From positions 1-60,042 of the forward strand of contig JAJZQW010000003.1 in NCBI GenBank assembly GCA_021802985.1: DNA of 60,042 nucleotides. The letters are read 5' to 3'. Positions 1 through 8,341 of this stretch are shown here, piece by piece. The position numbers and the translations under genes are program-made. Source of the stretch: Acidobacteriota bacterium (GTDB lineage Bacteria; Acidobacteriota; Holophagae; Holophagales; Holophagaceae). The notes below the pieces were generated by a model. It did no database searches. It was not told where the DNA came from and saw only the letters and a program-made list of their open reading frames with translations. How positions within the stretch are numbered: the first letter of the stretch is position 1; the number at the start of each line of letters is the position of its first letter.

Positions 1-1
1 C

Positions 2-763
2 CGATCTGGACTCGCCTGGGTGTGGCGCGTGCTGAATGCGGCGCCCCATCCCCCGGCCGCCATTTCCATCCACAGCCCGGTGCCTCAGGGATCGGGCCTC
101 GGCGTCTCCTCCTGCCTGGGGGTGGGGCTCTTTGGGAGTGCCCTCGCCCTGGAGGCCGGGGATGGGCTGGCGGGTCACGTCCCACTCCTCCGTCATCTGG
201 AATCTGGGGAGCTGCAAACCCCCGCCGGGTGGCAGGACTATTACCCCGCCGCGCTGGGAGGGGCCCTGGCCCTGCACTGGGACGGGCCCGATCCCCGCTG
301 GGAACGCCTGGAGCCGCACCCGGCCCTGATGGAACGGCTGGTGGTCTTCTACACCGGACGCCCCCACCATTCGGGCCTCACCAACTGGGAGGCCTACCGG
401 CGCTTCATCGAAGGCGACACGCAGACGCGACAGGCGCTGTCCGATATCCGGCACATTGCCCGGGAGATGGTCCTGGCGCTCCCGGCCGATCCCGCGGCGG
501 TGGCGGATCTGCTCGAACGGGAGGGCCGGGCCCGGGTGCGGATGTCCCCCGCCGTGGAGACCGACGCCATGGGTGCCGTGCGGGACCGCGGGCACCGGGA
601 GGGCTGGTACGCCGGCATGAAGCCCTGCGGGGCCGGGGGCGGGGGCTGCTGCCTCCTCGTCGTGAAGGAGGGGCGGCGGGCCGAGGCCGAGGCCGTCCTG
701 CGCGCCATGGACCTGCCGCCGCTGGACCTGCGGATCACGCCGAAGGGGCTCCACCGGCTCTGA
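2..763 (+). CDS. GHMP-family sugar kinase, 5' truncated by window edge
   Basis: The frame is open to the left edge, so the N-terminus is missing; a GTG at 20 is probably internal. The visible part carries the glycine-rich ATP loop QGSGLGVSS of GHMP kinases and a C-terminal GAGGGGCCLLV stretch typical of the GHMP C-terminal domain. The pattern resembles heptose- or fucose-type kinases such as D-glycero-manno-heptose 7-phosphate kinase, which phosphorylate a sugar for nucleotide-sugar synthesis. The exact substrate cannot be read from this fragment. Its 3' end overlaps the convergent mutY by 29 bases. Confidence 0.75.
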   Translation, partial: RSGLAWVWRVLNAAPHPPAAISIHSPVPQGSGLGVSSCLGVGLFGSALALEAGDGLAGHVPLLRHLESGELQTPAGWQDYYPAALGGALALHWDGPDPRWERLEPHPALMERLVVFYTGRPHHSGLTNWEAYRRFIEGDTQTRQALSDIRHIAREMVLALPADPAAVADLLEREGRARVRMSPAVETDAMGAVRDRGHREGWYAGMKPCGAGGGGCCLLVVKEGRRAEAEAVLRAMDLPPLDLRITPKGLHRL

Positions 764-1844
764 GGAGGCCCAGCAGCGCAGCCGGATCTGGAGCCTCCAG
801 TGGCGTCGCCCCGGGCGTGTCCAGCAGGTCCCGGAGGCGCTGGTCCCGCTTGCCCAGGGCCAGCGCGGGCAGGTCACCTCGGGGTACCCAGCGCAGGCCT
901 TCGGCCTCCGCGAAGCGCTCGGGAAGCGCGAGATGGAGGGGACTCACCGCTTCCCGCCGGTGGGTATACACCTGCGTCCACCCGGGCCAGGCTGTGAGCG
1001 GCGGCAGGATGTGGGCGCTGGGTGGGGCTACCACCGGCACCGCCTCAAGGGTGGGCCAGCGCCAGAGGCCCGCCAGGAGGCCTTTGTCCGAGGGCGGATG
1101 GAGAAGAAGCTGGCCGTCGGCCTCCACCGCCAGCAGCCAGAGGGCAATCTCACGAACCTGGGTCCGGCGGGCCGGCGGGGGGATTTCCGCAGTCCGGCCC
1201 GCCTTCCGGGCACCGCAGCCATCCGCCAGGGGGCAGCGGCCGCAGGCGGGCAGGGGTGTGCAGACCGTGGCCCCCAGTTCCATGAGGGCCTGGGTTGTGC
1301 GGGAGGGGCCATGGATGGACAGGGCGGGGGCCAACCAGGTGCGGAGGTCCGTTGCCCGGCCCTTCGGATCGCCCTCGAGGGCGAGCAGCCTCGCGAGAAC
1401 CCGGAAGGCGTTGCCATCCAGGGCCGGCGTCGGCCACTGGAAGGCGATGGATCCTACGGCCGCGGCGGTGTAGGGACCGAGGCCGGGGAGGCTGGCCAGG
1501 CCCTCCAGGCTTCCGGGCCAGCCCTCTGCGGCCACGGAGGCGGAGGCGGCCCTCAGGAAGCGGGCGCGGCGGTAGTAGCCCAACCCCTCCCAGGCCTTGT
1601 GGACGGTGTCCTCGTCCGCCGCCGCGAGGGCCGTCGGCGTGGGGAAGCGCGCCATCCAGCGGGCGAAGTAGGGGATCACCGTCGCCACCTGGGTCTGCTG
1701 GAGCATCAGCTCGGAGACCAGCACGGCGTAGGGATCCGGATGCGGCGCGTCCAGATCCGCGGCGCGCCAGGGCAGATCCCGTCGGGCGCCGTCGAACCAG
1801 GACGCGAGCGGGGCAAGGAAATCGGGGGCAAGGGGCCAGGGCAT
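735..1844 (-). CDS. mutY: A/G-specific adenine glycosylase MutY
   Basis: Base-excision repair enzyme removing adenine mispaired with 8-oxoguanine. The 369-residue product has the full family layout: an N-terminal helical domain with ELMLQQTQV, the helix-hairpin-helix LPGLGPYTAAAVGS, the catalytic aspartate in PALDGNAFRVL, a four-cysteine iron-sulfur loop and a C-terminal NUDIX-like 8-oxoG recognition domain (from about residue 230). The cysteine spacing is C-X5-C-X2-C-X5-C, one residue shorter in the first gap than the usual C-X6-C. The length is normal. Start is the first ATG; no strong ribosome-binding site is visible before it. It converges on the kinase gene to its left. Confidence 0.93.
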   Translation of the reverse strand: MPWPLAPDFLAPLASWFDGARRDLPWRAADLDAPHPDPYAVLVSELMLQQTQVATVIPYFARWMARFPTPTALAAADEDTVHKAWEGLGYYRRARFLRAASASVAAEGWPGSLEGLASLPGLGPYTAAAVGSIAFQWPTPALDGNAFRVLARLLALEGDPKGRATDLRTWLAPALSIHGPSRTTQALMELGATVCTPLPACGRCPLADGCGARKAGRTAEIPPPARRTQVREIALWLLAVEADGQLLLHPPSDKGLLAGLWRWPTLEAVPVVAPPSAHILPPLTAWPGWTQVYTHRREAVSPLHLALPERFAEAEGLRWVPRGDLPALALGKRDQRLRDLLDTPGATPLEAPDPAALLGLLRAGGAPSA

Positions 1845-1897
1845 GGATCGAAGCTATCAGCTCTCGGCGATGGGTCACGGGGTTGTAAGCCGAACGC

Positions 1898-1923
1898 AAA
1901 AGAGCGCCGTTTCCGGCGCTCTT
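1898..1923 (-). terminator. Intrinsic terminator after tRNA-Leu
   Basis: On the minus strand a GC-rich stem (GAGCGCCG paired with CGGCGCTC, four-base loop, extended by A-T pairs) is followed directly by TTTT. It lies a few bases past the CCA end of the tRNA and fits a Rho-independent terminator of the tRNA transcript. Confidence 0.75.
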
Positions 1924-1928
1924 CGACT

Positions 1929-2014
1929 TGGTGCCCGCGAGCAGACTCGAACTGCTACGGCTTGTGGCCACCACCCCCTCAAGATGGCGTGTCTACCAAT
2001 TTCACCACGCGGGC
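1929..2014 (-). tRNA. leuU: tRNA-Leu (anticodon GAG)
   Basis: An 86-base class II tRNA folds on the minus strand. The 7-bp acceptor stem is GCCCGCG with CGCGGGC, the D-arm contains AATTGGTAGACA, the anticodon loop is TTGAGGG (anticodon GAG, reading CUC and CUU) flanked by CCATC/GGTGG, then a long variable arm, a T-arm with GTTCGAGTC, discriminator A and an encoded CCA. It lies directly downstream of secG on the same strand, the same pairing as secG-leuU in Escherichia coli. A terminator follows. Confidence 0.95.
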
Positions 2015-2086
2015 ACGTGGAAGGATCAGTTTACCTGAAGGGCCGGGAGGGTCAATGCCCAGGATGCGGCCCGAGTCGCGCCGGGC

Positions 2087-2440
2087 CTACTTCTTGGCGG
2101 GAGCCGGCGTCTGGGGCACGGCCGGTGCGGGAACTGCGGGGGCAGCCGGCGCCACGGGCGTCTGGATGGCGGGCAGATCCCCGACCTTGTCGAGCACGGA
2201 GCGATTCTGGCGGACCACCAGGATCTCGATGACCAGCGTGGTCCCCAGGAAGGCCGCGGCCAGCCAGTAGGTGGCCTTGGAGAGGAAGGGCGTGGCGCCC
2301 TGGGCGCCAAAGGCTGAATTGGCGCTACCGCCACCGAAGGAGGCACCGAGGCCGCCTCCCTTGGTGCCGGGCTGCAGCAGGATCGCGCCCACCAACAGGA
2401 GGCCGAAGATGATCAGGATGGAGATGGCGAGGCCGTTCAT
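2087..2440 (-). CDS. secG: Preprotein translocase subunit SecG
   Basis: Small membrane subunit of the SecYEG protein-export channel. The 117-residue product has two transmembrane segments (about residues 3-23 and 55-75) joined by the family loop LLQPGTKGGGLGASFGGGS and followed by GATPFLSKAT. The C-terminal tail of about 30 residues is an Ala-Pro-rich extension ending in lysines, common in this family. The frame stays open far upstream, but the conserved N-terminus MNGLAISILI fixes the start at 2440. It lies between the DAHP synthase gene (38 bases upstream) and tRNA-Leu, all on one strand. Confidence 0.92.
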   Translation of the reverse strand: MNGLAISILIIFGLLLVGAILLQPGTKGGGLGASFGGGSANSAFGAQGATPFLSKATYWLAAAFLGTTLVIEILVVRQNRSVLDKVGDLPAIQTPVAPAAPAVPAPAVPQTPAPAKK

Positions 2441-2478
2441 GGATGCTCCGAACCACCTAGTGTGCCATGCCGGCCAGG

Positions 2479-3510
2479 CTACATCCAGAGGCCGGTGGCG
2501 GTGGGGAGCTGCAGGACGCGGTGGATGCCGTGGGCCTGCTCGACCAGGCGGATGAAATCCGAGGGCAGCAGGGCCTGGGGGCCGTCGCTGAGGGCCTTCT
2601 CCGGCTGGCAGTGGGTCTCCACCAGCAGCCCGTCCGCGCCCGCGGCCACGCCCGCCAGGGCGCAGGGGATGACGAGGTCCCGACGCCCGACGGCATGGCT
2701 GGGATCGACCATGACGGGCAGGTGGGTGAGGGCCTTGGCGGCGGGCACCACGCTGACGTCCAGCGTGTTGCGGGCGTGATCGGACCAGGTGCGGATGCCC
2801 CGCTCGCAGAGGACGAGATCGCGGTTGCCCTCGCCCAGCACGTACTCGGCGGCGTAGAGCCACTCATCGAGCGTCGCGGAGGGCCCCCGCTTGAGCAGGA
2901 CGGGTTTTCCGGCCCGTCCGGCCCGGCGCAGGAGGGCGAAGTTCTGCATGTTCCGGGCGCCGATCTGGATCATGTCGGCGCTGCGCTCGACGTCATCGAA
3001 CGTCTCGACCTCCGTGGCCTCGGTGACGATGCCCAGGCCGAATTCCGCGCGGGCCTCCTCCAGGAGCCGCAGGCCTTCGAGTCCGAGGCCCTGGAAGGCG
3101 TAGGGGCTGGTGCGGGGCTTGAAGGCCCCGGCCCGGAGCAGCTTCACGCCGGCCTCCGCCACGTACCGCGCCACGGTGAAGAGCTGTTCGCGACTCTCCA
3201 CCCCACAGGGACCGGCCACCAGGACCAGATCGGGGCCCCCGATGCGGACACCGCGGACATCGACCACCGTGCGCCCGGTGGCGGCATCGGCGCTGGCAAG
3301 CTTGTAGGGGCTGGTGATGGGCACCACCCGCCGCACGCCGGCCATGGGCTCGATGCGGTCGGGCTTGAGGGCCTGCGACGCATGGGGCGCCACGATGCTC
3401 AGGGACTCGGGAGACTCGTTCACCTGGCTTCGGATGCCCGCGGCCTCCAGCAGGGCCAGCACCTCCCGGAGCTGGTCCGGGGTGGCGGAAGGTTCCATCA
3501 GAATGAGCAT
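2479..3510 (-). CDS. aroF: 3-deoxy-7-phosphoheptulonate (DAHP) synthase, type I-beta
   Basis: First enzyme of the shikimate pathway, condensing phosphoenolpyruvate and erythrose 4-phosphate. Residues 1-75 form the ferredoxin-like regulatory domain found in the Thermotoga-type enzyme, where it mediates feedback inhibition by aromatic amino acids. The rest is the catalytic barrel with AGPCGVES, KPRTSPYAFQGLG, GARNMQNF, LKRGPSAT and DPSHAVGRR. The 343-residue length is usual for this two-domain form. It is followed by secG on the same strand and is divergent from the lipoprotein gene at 3595 across an 84-base gap that must hold both promoters. Confidence 0.93.
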   Translation of the reverse strand: MLILMEPSATPDQLREVLALLEAAGIRSQVNESPESLSIVAPHASQALKPDRIEPMAGVRRVVPITSPYKLASADAATGRTVVDVRGVRIGGPDLVLVAGPCGVESREQLFTVARYVAEAGVKLLRAGAFKPRTSPYAFQGLGLEGLRLLEEARAEFGLGIVTEATEVETFDDVERSADMIQIGARNMQNFALLRRAGRAGKPVLLKRGPSATLDEWLYAAEYVLGEGNRDLVLCERGIRTWSDHARNTLDVSVVPAAKALTHLPVMVDPSHAVGRRDLVIPCALAGVAAGADGLLVETHCQPEKALSDGPQALLPSDFIRLVEQAHGIHRVLQLPTATGLWM

Positions 3511-3594
3511 CGAGCCTCGCAGGGAATCTCTATTCTAGCCGCGAGTCTGGACAGGCCCTCGGATCCGGCACCACACTGGGCGCGGAGGTCCACC

Positions 3595-4380
3595 ATGCGG
3601 CGCGTGTCCTGGCTGTTCCTTGCCCCACTCCTGCTCCTGTTCGGCTGCCAGCGGCCCGAGGTGGAGGCCTTCCGGCAGCGCCCCACGCCTGTCAGCGTGA
3701 CCGTGAGCATGCCCAGCCAGGTCGCCGATCGCGACGGGTTCCAGCAGGAATACGCTGCGGCTCTGCGGGCCCGGCTCGCCACCCGGCTGGTGGTGGTGCC
3801 GGAGGGGGTGCGGCCTCCGGCGGGCGCCGCGCAACTCCAGGTGGACATCCGCGACCTGTCGCCCGGCCATGGTTCCCCCAGCCCGTCGCTCGTGGGTGCC
3901 ACCACGGGCGTGGCCGTCGGTCTCCTCAGTGCCGCCGCAGGGAACCGCGAAGGCGCCTTCTTCGACGGCCTGTTCTGGGGCCTGTGGGCCGGCAGCCAGG
4001 CCTCGGCGGACCGGGATCGGACGGAATGGCGGCTCGGCTACCGCCCCACCGTGGTGCGTGCGGAAGTGCGGCTCGTCCAGCCCGGAATCCAGGAACCCCT
4101 CTGGGTGGCCAGCATCGATCCCCGCGAGGTGGTGGACGCCATGGATCCCCTGCCGTCGGGCTCCCGCGATGATGATGGGCGCATCCGCGAGGAGGAGGCC
4201 AAGGGCTTTGCCCGGGTGGTGGTCCGCAAGCTGACGGAGGATTTCGGCTGGATGCGGGTGACGGAACAGCGGTTCTATGAGGATCCCGCCGCAAAGCCGG
4301 CCCAGCCGGAGCCAAAACCGGCTCCGGCGGTCGAACCGAACGCCCCGGCCACGGAGCCGAAAAAGGATCAGGAGCCCTGA
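3595..4380 (+). CDS. Predicted lipoprotein of unknown function
   Basis: The 261-residue product starts with a lipoprotein signal: MRR, a hydrophobic stretch and the lipobox LLFGC, with the lipidated cysteine near residue 16. It is therefore expected to be membrane anchored outside the cytoplasm. A central glycine/alanine-rich hydrophobic stretch (about residues 96-130) resembles glycine-zipper segments of some outer-membrane lipoproteins. The C-terminal 30 residues are a Pro-Ala-Lys-Glu low-complexity tail. No enzymatic motif is visible. The stop codon overlaps the ATG of the next gene (TGATG), so the two are translationally coupled. Confidence 0.75.
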   Translation: MRRVSWLFLAPLLLLFGCQRPEVEAFRQRPTPVSVTVSMPSQVADRDGFQQEYAAALRARLATRLVVVPEGVRPPAGAAQLQVDIRDLSPGHGSPSPSLVGATTGVAVGLLSAAAGNREGAFFDGLFWGLWAGSQASADRDRTEWRLGYRPTVVRAEVRLVQPGIQEPLWVASIDPREVVDAMDPLPSGSRDDDGRIREEEAKGFARVVVRKLTEDFGWMRVTEQRFYEDPAAKPAQPEPKPAPAVEPNAPATEPKKDQEP

Positions 4381-5114
4381 TGGAAGCCCGCGCCATCCGT
4401 TGTTCCGCCTGCGGTGCCTCGGTTCCCGCCGATGCGCCCCAGTGCCCCTACTGCCAGGCCCAGCTGGCCACCGTGGCCTGTCCCGCCTGCTTCGCGCTGG
4501 TGCCGCTGTCCGCCACGCACTGTCCTGCCTGCGGCGCGGAGGTGCATCCGGCGAGCCCAGTTACCGCCGCTGGCGCGCCCTGTCCCGCTTGCGCCAAGCC
4601 CCTGGCCCGCGCCACCGTGGGGGAGATGGCCGTGCAGGAATGCCTCGCCTGCGGGGGGCTGTGGCTGGAGCGGGAAGCCTTCGAACGTCTCGGCGCCAGC
4701 CGCGAGATTCAAGGATCCGTTCTGGGGGTTCTGCCTGGAGAGGCACCGAAGGCCGGGACCGCCATCGAGCCCATCCTCTACCGGCCCTGTCCGGCCTGCC
4801 GCCAGCGCATGAACCGGGTGAACTACGCCCGGCGTTCCGGCGTGGTGCTGGATGTCTGCAAGGACCATGGCCTCTGGTTCGATAAGGACGAACTCCGGCG
4901 CGTGCTCCTCTTCATCCAGGAAGGCGGCCTGGACAAGGCCCGGGAACGGGACCTGGAGGACCTGAAGGAGGCGCAGCGTGCCATGGAGCATCCCGCCCCC
5001 CCCGCCGATTCCTTCGGCCTGGGCCTGGACGTGCCTCCTTCCCGCTGGATGAGCTCAGCGGGACTGCTGGGGCTGGCCCTGGGTGCGGCCCGCCATCTGC
5101 TGGACCGGGAGTAG
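4380..5114 (+). CDS. Multi-zinc-ribbon protein (zf-TFIIB type)
   Basis: The 244-residue product has four successive metal-ribbon units. CSACG...CPYC and CPACF...CPACG lie in the first 60 residues, followed by two TFIIB-like units, CPACAKPL...CLACGGLWLE and CPACRQRMNR...CKDHGLWFDKDEL. The GLWL/GLWF-plus-acidic tails are characteristic of the zf-TFIIB family. A charged helix (about 180-200) and a short hydrophobic C-terminus (about 225-240) follow. The family has no firmly known role; nucleic-acid or protein binding is inference. It overlaps the lipoprotein gene upstream by one base. Confidence 0.75.
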   Translation: MEARAIRCSACGASVPADAPQCPYCQAQLATVACPACFALVPLSATHCPACGAEVHPASPVTAAGAPCPACAKPLARATVGEMAVQECLACGGLWLEREAFERLGASREIQGSVLGVLPGEAPKAGTAIEPILYRPCPACRQRMNRVNYARRSGVVLDVCKDHGLWFDKDELRRVLLFIQEGGLDKARERDLEDLKEAQRAMEHPAPPADSFGLGLDVPPSRWMSSAGLLGLALGAARHLLDRE

Positions 5115-5128
5115 GCCAGCCGATCGCC

Positions 5129-5863
5129 TCAGCCGGCCAGCTTCACCAGTTCCGCGAACTTCAGGGGATCCAGGCTGGCACCGCCGACGAGGCCACCGGC
5201 CACCTCGGGGATATCGAGCAGCTCGGGGAAGTTGTCGGGGGTGACGCTGCCGCCGTAGAGGATGGGCACCGGGTAGTCGCCGCGATCCATGAACTGGTCG
5301 AGCTTGGTGCGGATGAAGGCATGGACCTCGCGCACCTGGCCGGCCTCGGCCCGGAGGCCGGTGCCGATGGCCCAGACGGGCTCGTAGGCCACCCAAAGGG
5401 GGCCAGGGCCCGTCTCGGCCAGGATGGACAGCTGCTGTCCGAGGATCTCCAGGGTGTAGCCGGCCTCCCGTTCGGCCAGGGTCTCGCCCACGCAAAGAAG
5501 GGGCAGCAGGTTCCACTCCCGGGCGGCCTTCACCTTCTTCACCAGGGCGGCGTCGGTTTCCCCGAAGAGCTGCCGCCGCTCGCTGTGGCCCAGGATCACG
5601 CCCGCGCAGCCCGCATCCTGAAGCTGGGCCATGGAGACCTCGCCGGTGTAGGCCCCCTTGGGCTCCGCATGGCCGTTCTGGGCGAAGAGGCGCACGCCCT
5701 TTGCGCGGACGGCATCTCCCACCTGGCGAAGAATGGGGAAGGGCGGGGCGATGCCCACGGCCACACCCGATACGGGGACATGGTGGGCCAGGAAGGTCTC
5801 GCAGAAGGCCGCAGCCTCGGTCGAGAGCAGGTTCATCTTCCAGTTGCCGATGACACAGCGCAC
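5129..5863 (-). CDS. tpiA: Triosephosphate isomerase
   Basis: Glycolytic enzyme interconverting dihydroxyacetone phosphate and glyceraldehyde 3-phosphate. The 244-residue barrel has the substrate lysine in GNWKMNL, the electrophilic histidine in ILGHSERR, the catalytic glutamate in VAYEPVWAIGTG and the phosphate loop YGGSVTPDN. The start is a GTG at 5863 supported by a strong ribosome-binding site (GAGGAGGT) a few bases upstream. It lies 9 bases after the pgk stop, so pgk and tpiA form an operon. Confidence 0.96.
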   Translation of the reverse strand: MRCVIGNWKMNLLSTEAAAFCETFLAHHVPVSGVAVGIAPPFPILRQVGDAVRAKGVRLFAQNGHAEPKGAYTGEVSMAQLQDAGCAGVILGHSERRQLFGETDAALVKKVKAAREWNLLPLLCVGETLAEREAGYTLEILGQQLSILAETGPGPLWVAYEPVWAIGTGLRAEAGQVREVHAFIRTKLDQFMDRGDYPVPILYGGSVTPDNFPELLDIPEVAGGLVGGASLDPLKFAELVKLAG

Positions 5864-5872
5864 GGGACCTCC

Positions 5873-7069
5873 TCAGTTCGATAGGGCGGCGACACCGGGC
5901 AGTTCGAGTCCGCTGAGGTACTCGAGGCTGGCGCCGCCACCGGTGGAAACGTGGGACATGCGGGGGCCCACGCCGGCCTTGTTCACCGCGGCCACGCTGT
6001 CGCCGCCACCCACCAGCACGAAGGCGCCCCTGTCGGCGGCATCGGCCAGTTCCTCGGCCATGGTGAGGGTGCCGCTGGCGAAGGGGGCCATCTCGAAGAC
6101 GCCCATGGGGCCGTTCCAGAGCAGGGTCTTCGCCGCGCGGATCTCCGCGGCATAGGCAGCGACGGTCTCAGGGCCGATGTCCAGGGCCATGCGGTCCTCG
6201 GGCACGTTCTGGTCCTGGGTGATGGCGCAGTCCGCATCCTCCTTGAACGCGGCCGCCACCACATGATCCAGGGGCAGCAGCAGGCGTGTGCCCTTGGCCT
6301 GGGCCTGCTTCAGCAGATCGAGGGCGAGGTCCAGCTTGTCTGCTTCGCAGAGGCTCCTGCCGATCTGGAAGCCCTGGGCCTTGAGGAAGGTGTAGCTCAT
6401 GGCCCCGCCGATGAGGATCGCGTCGGCCTTGCCCAGGAAATTGTGGATGAGCTCGATCTTGTCGCTCACCTTGGCGCCGCCGAAGATCACCACCAGCGGC
6501 TTCTCGGGGTGGTCCGTGACCCGGGCCAGGGCCTTCAGCTCCTTCTCCATGAGGAAGCCCGCCGCCACCCGGTCCTTGGGAAAGTGGGCCACCATGCCGC
6601 TCACGGAGGCGTGGGCCCGGTGGGCGGCACCGAAGGCGTCGTTGACGTAGGTGTCCGCCAGCCGGGCGAGACTGGCGGCGAAGGCCTCGTTGTTCTTCGT
6701 CTCGCCCTTCTCGAAGCGCAGATTCTCCAGCAAGAGTACCTGGCCGGGCTTCAGGGACGCGGCCTCGGCCTCCACTGCCGCGCCGTTCACGTAGCTGGCC
6801 AGCCGGCAGTCGATTCCCTGGTCCTTCAGCCACGCGGCCACCGGCGCGGCACTGTAGGCTGCCTCGAAACCCGTGCCCTCGGGGCGCCCCAGATGGGAGG
6901 CCAGCACCACGGAGGCGCCGCCCTCCAGCAGGTGGCGCAGCGTGGGCAGCGTCTCGCGGATGCGCGTGGCGTCCGTGATCCGCCCATCCTTCAGGGGCAC
7001 GTTCAGATCCGCCCGCAGGAACACCCGATGTCCCTTGACGTCGAGATCCCGCACCGACTGGAAGCCCAT
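5873..7069 (-). CDS. pgk: Phosphoglycerate kinase
   Basis: Glycolytic ATP-forming kinase acting on 1,3-bisphosphoglycerate. The 398-residue, two-domain product shows RADLNVPL near the N-terminus, SHLGRPEG, LLLENLRF, the hinge region with IFGGAKVSDKI, and the nucleotide-loop end VGGGDSVAAVNKAG with STGGGASLE. The frame extends further upstream, but the ATG at 7069 is chosen because AAGGAG lies at ideal spacing before it and MGFQSVRDLD matches family N-termini. It is the first gene of the pgk-tpiA pair. Confidence 0.96.
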   Translation of the reverse strand: MGFQSVRDLDVKGHRVFLRADLNVPLKDGRITDATRIRETLPTLRHLLEGGASVVLASHLGRPEGTGFEAAYSAAPVAAWLKDQGIDCRLASYVNGAAVEAEAASLKPGQVLLLENLRFEKGETKNNEAFAASLARLADTYVNDAFGAAHRAHASVSGMVAHFPKDRVAAGFLMEKELKALARVTDHPEKPLVVIFGGAKVSDKIELIHNFLGKADAILIGGAMSYTFLKAQGFQIGRSLCEADKLDLALDLLKQAQAKGTRLLLPLDHVVAAAFKEDADCAITQDQNVPEDRMALDIGPETVAAYAAEIRAAKTLLWNGPMGVFEMAPFASGTLTMAEELADAADRGAFVLVGGGDSVAAVNKAGVGPRMSHVSTGGGASLEYLSGLELPGVAALSN

Positions 7070-7136
7070 GGCCGCTCCTTGCAAAGGGGAAAGATCCATT
7101 CTGACGGAGGAGGCGCCGATAGGCTATCTGGGGGTA

Positions 7137-7862
7137 CTACCAGGCCTTCTCGAAGATGCCGATCCACCTCGGGCTGTCGTCGGTGAAGGCCTCGCCCGTG
7201 TAGGTGCCCATGACGCGGCGGAGGCGCAAACCGCCGCGGACGGCCATCTCCTGGATCTCAGTGGGGTGGTACAGGCGGACGCTCTCCATGACCTGCCGAG
7301 TCTCGCCGGTGTCCAGGCGGGTGAGGACCATGCGCTTCACGAGGCGGTCCCCCTCCAGGGCCCGGCGGCTCTCGGCGCGGACGCCGCCACGGAGGACGCT
7401 GTCCTCGGGCACGAGGGCACGCTTCACCTGATCGGCATTCAGGTAGTCCATGACCAGCACGCCCCCGTGCCGCAGCCGACGGCCCAGGTCCAGCATGAGG
7501 GTCCGGTTCTCCCCGTCCGAAAAATAGCCGAAGGGGGTGAACCAGAGGCAGACGCCCGCCAGGAGGCCATCTTTCAGGGGGAGGCGCCGCATGTCGCCCC
7601 GCAGCAGCCAGGGATGGAGGGGGCCGGGGGCCATCCGGAGCAGGGTGGGCGACAGGTCCAGGCCGAAGGCCAGGGGGTTCACCCGGCGCAGGATCTCCAG
7701 GTGGCGGCCCGCCCCGCAGCCCAGGTCCAGGACGGGGCCTTCCGCCAGCTCGGGGGCCACCCGGAGGGCCCGACCCACGGCCAGCCGCGCCTCCTCCGCG
7801 TCCCGGTGGGCGTAGAGCAGGGCGTAGTCCTCGTCGAACCACTCGGAAAACCACTCAACCAT
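7137..7862 (-). CDS. Class I SAM-dependent methyltransferase
   Basis: The 241-residue protein has the Rossmann motif I VLDLGCGAGRHLEIL (about residues 44-58), the acidic motif II in FGLDLSPTLL and a motif near CLWFTPFGYF, with GGVLVMDYLN as the post-motif strand. This identifies a SAM-binding methyltransferase of the Methyltransf_11/25 type; the substrate cannot be told. It lies 67 bases upstream of pgk on the same strand and is divergent from rbfA. Confidence 0.8.
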   Translation of the reverse strand: MVEWFSEWFDEDYALLYAHRDAEEARLAVGRALRVAPELAEGPVLDLGCGAGRHLEILRRVNPLAFGLDLSPTLLRMAPGPLHPWLLRGDMRRLPLKDGLLAGVCLWFTPFGYFSDGENRTLMLDLGRRLRHGGVLVMDYLNADQVKRALVPEDSVLRGGVRAESRRALEGDRLVKRMVLTRLDTGETRQVMESVRLYHPTEIQEMAVRGGLRLRRVMGTYTGEAFTDDSPRWIGIFEKAW

Positions 7863-7909
7863 CGGGCAAGGCTAGCAGGCCCGGTAGAATGGGGCTGCAA
7901 AGGAACCTC

Positions 7910-8311
7910 ATGCAACGCCCTGAACGCCTCGAAGACCAGATCCATTTCCTGCTGTCGAACCTGATCCAGCGTGAGCTGCGCGATCCCGAACTCGGTTTCC
8001 TCACCGTCACCGCGGTGCGCCTGACGCCGGACCGCAGCATGGCGCGGGTCTACTTCACCGTGCTGCCCGCCAACGGGGGCGACCAGGAGGCCCAGGATGT
8101 CCTCACCCGCAAGGCCCTGGGCCGGGCGGCGGGCTTCCTGCGCACCCAGCTGGCCACCCGGCTCAAGATGCGCCGCGTGCCCGAACTCCGCTTCTTCCCC
8201 GATGGCACCCTGGAAGAGGGCAACCACCTGGAGACGATTCTGGCGGAGATCGAGAAGGAACGAGCCTCCAGGCCTCCAGATTCCTTGGCGGAATCTGGAG
8301 ATGGGAACTGA
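7910..8311 (+). CDS. rbfA: 30S ribosome-binding factor A
   Basis: Late 16S rRNA/30S maturation factor with a single KH-like domain. The family signatures RVEDQI-like RLEDQIHFLLSNLI, RDPELGFLTVTAV and RSMARVYFTV are present, plus the C-terminal strand PELRFFPDGTLEEGNHLE. An in-frame ATG lies at 7889, but the ATG at 7910 is preferred because AAAGGA sits six bases before it. The final codons lie inside a perfect palindrome (8274-8300). The usual partner truB follows only after two inserted restriction-modification genes. Confidence 0.9.
   Translation: MQRPERLEDQIHFLLSNLIQRELRDPELGFLTVTAVRLTPDRSMARVYFTVLPANGGDQEAQDVLTRKALGRAAGFLRTQLATRLKMRRVPELRFFPDGTLEEGNHLETILAEIEKERASRPPDSLAESGDGN
8274..8300. 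repeat. Perfect palindrome at the end of rbfA
   Basis: An 11-bp perfect stem CTCCAGATTCC / GGAATCTGGAG encloses a TTGGC loop. It lies inside the last rbfA codons, just before the restriction-modification genes. There is no T-run after it. It resembles, in base order and loop size, the palindromes that frame the reverse transcriptase gene at 24.6 and 26.3 kb. Confidence 0.6.
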
Positions 8312-8341
8312 AACATCCATAATCTAGCCGAGGGACGTTAG

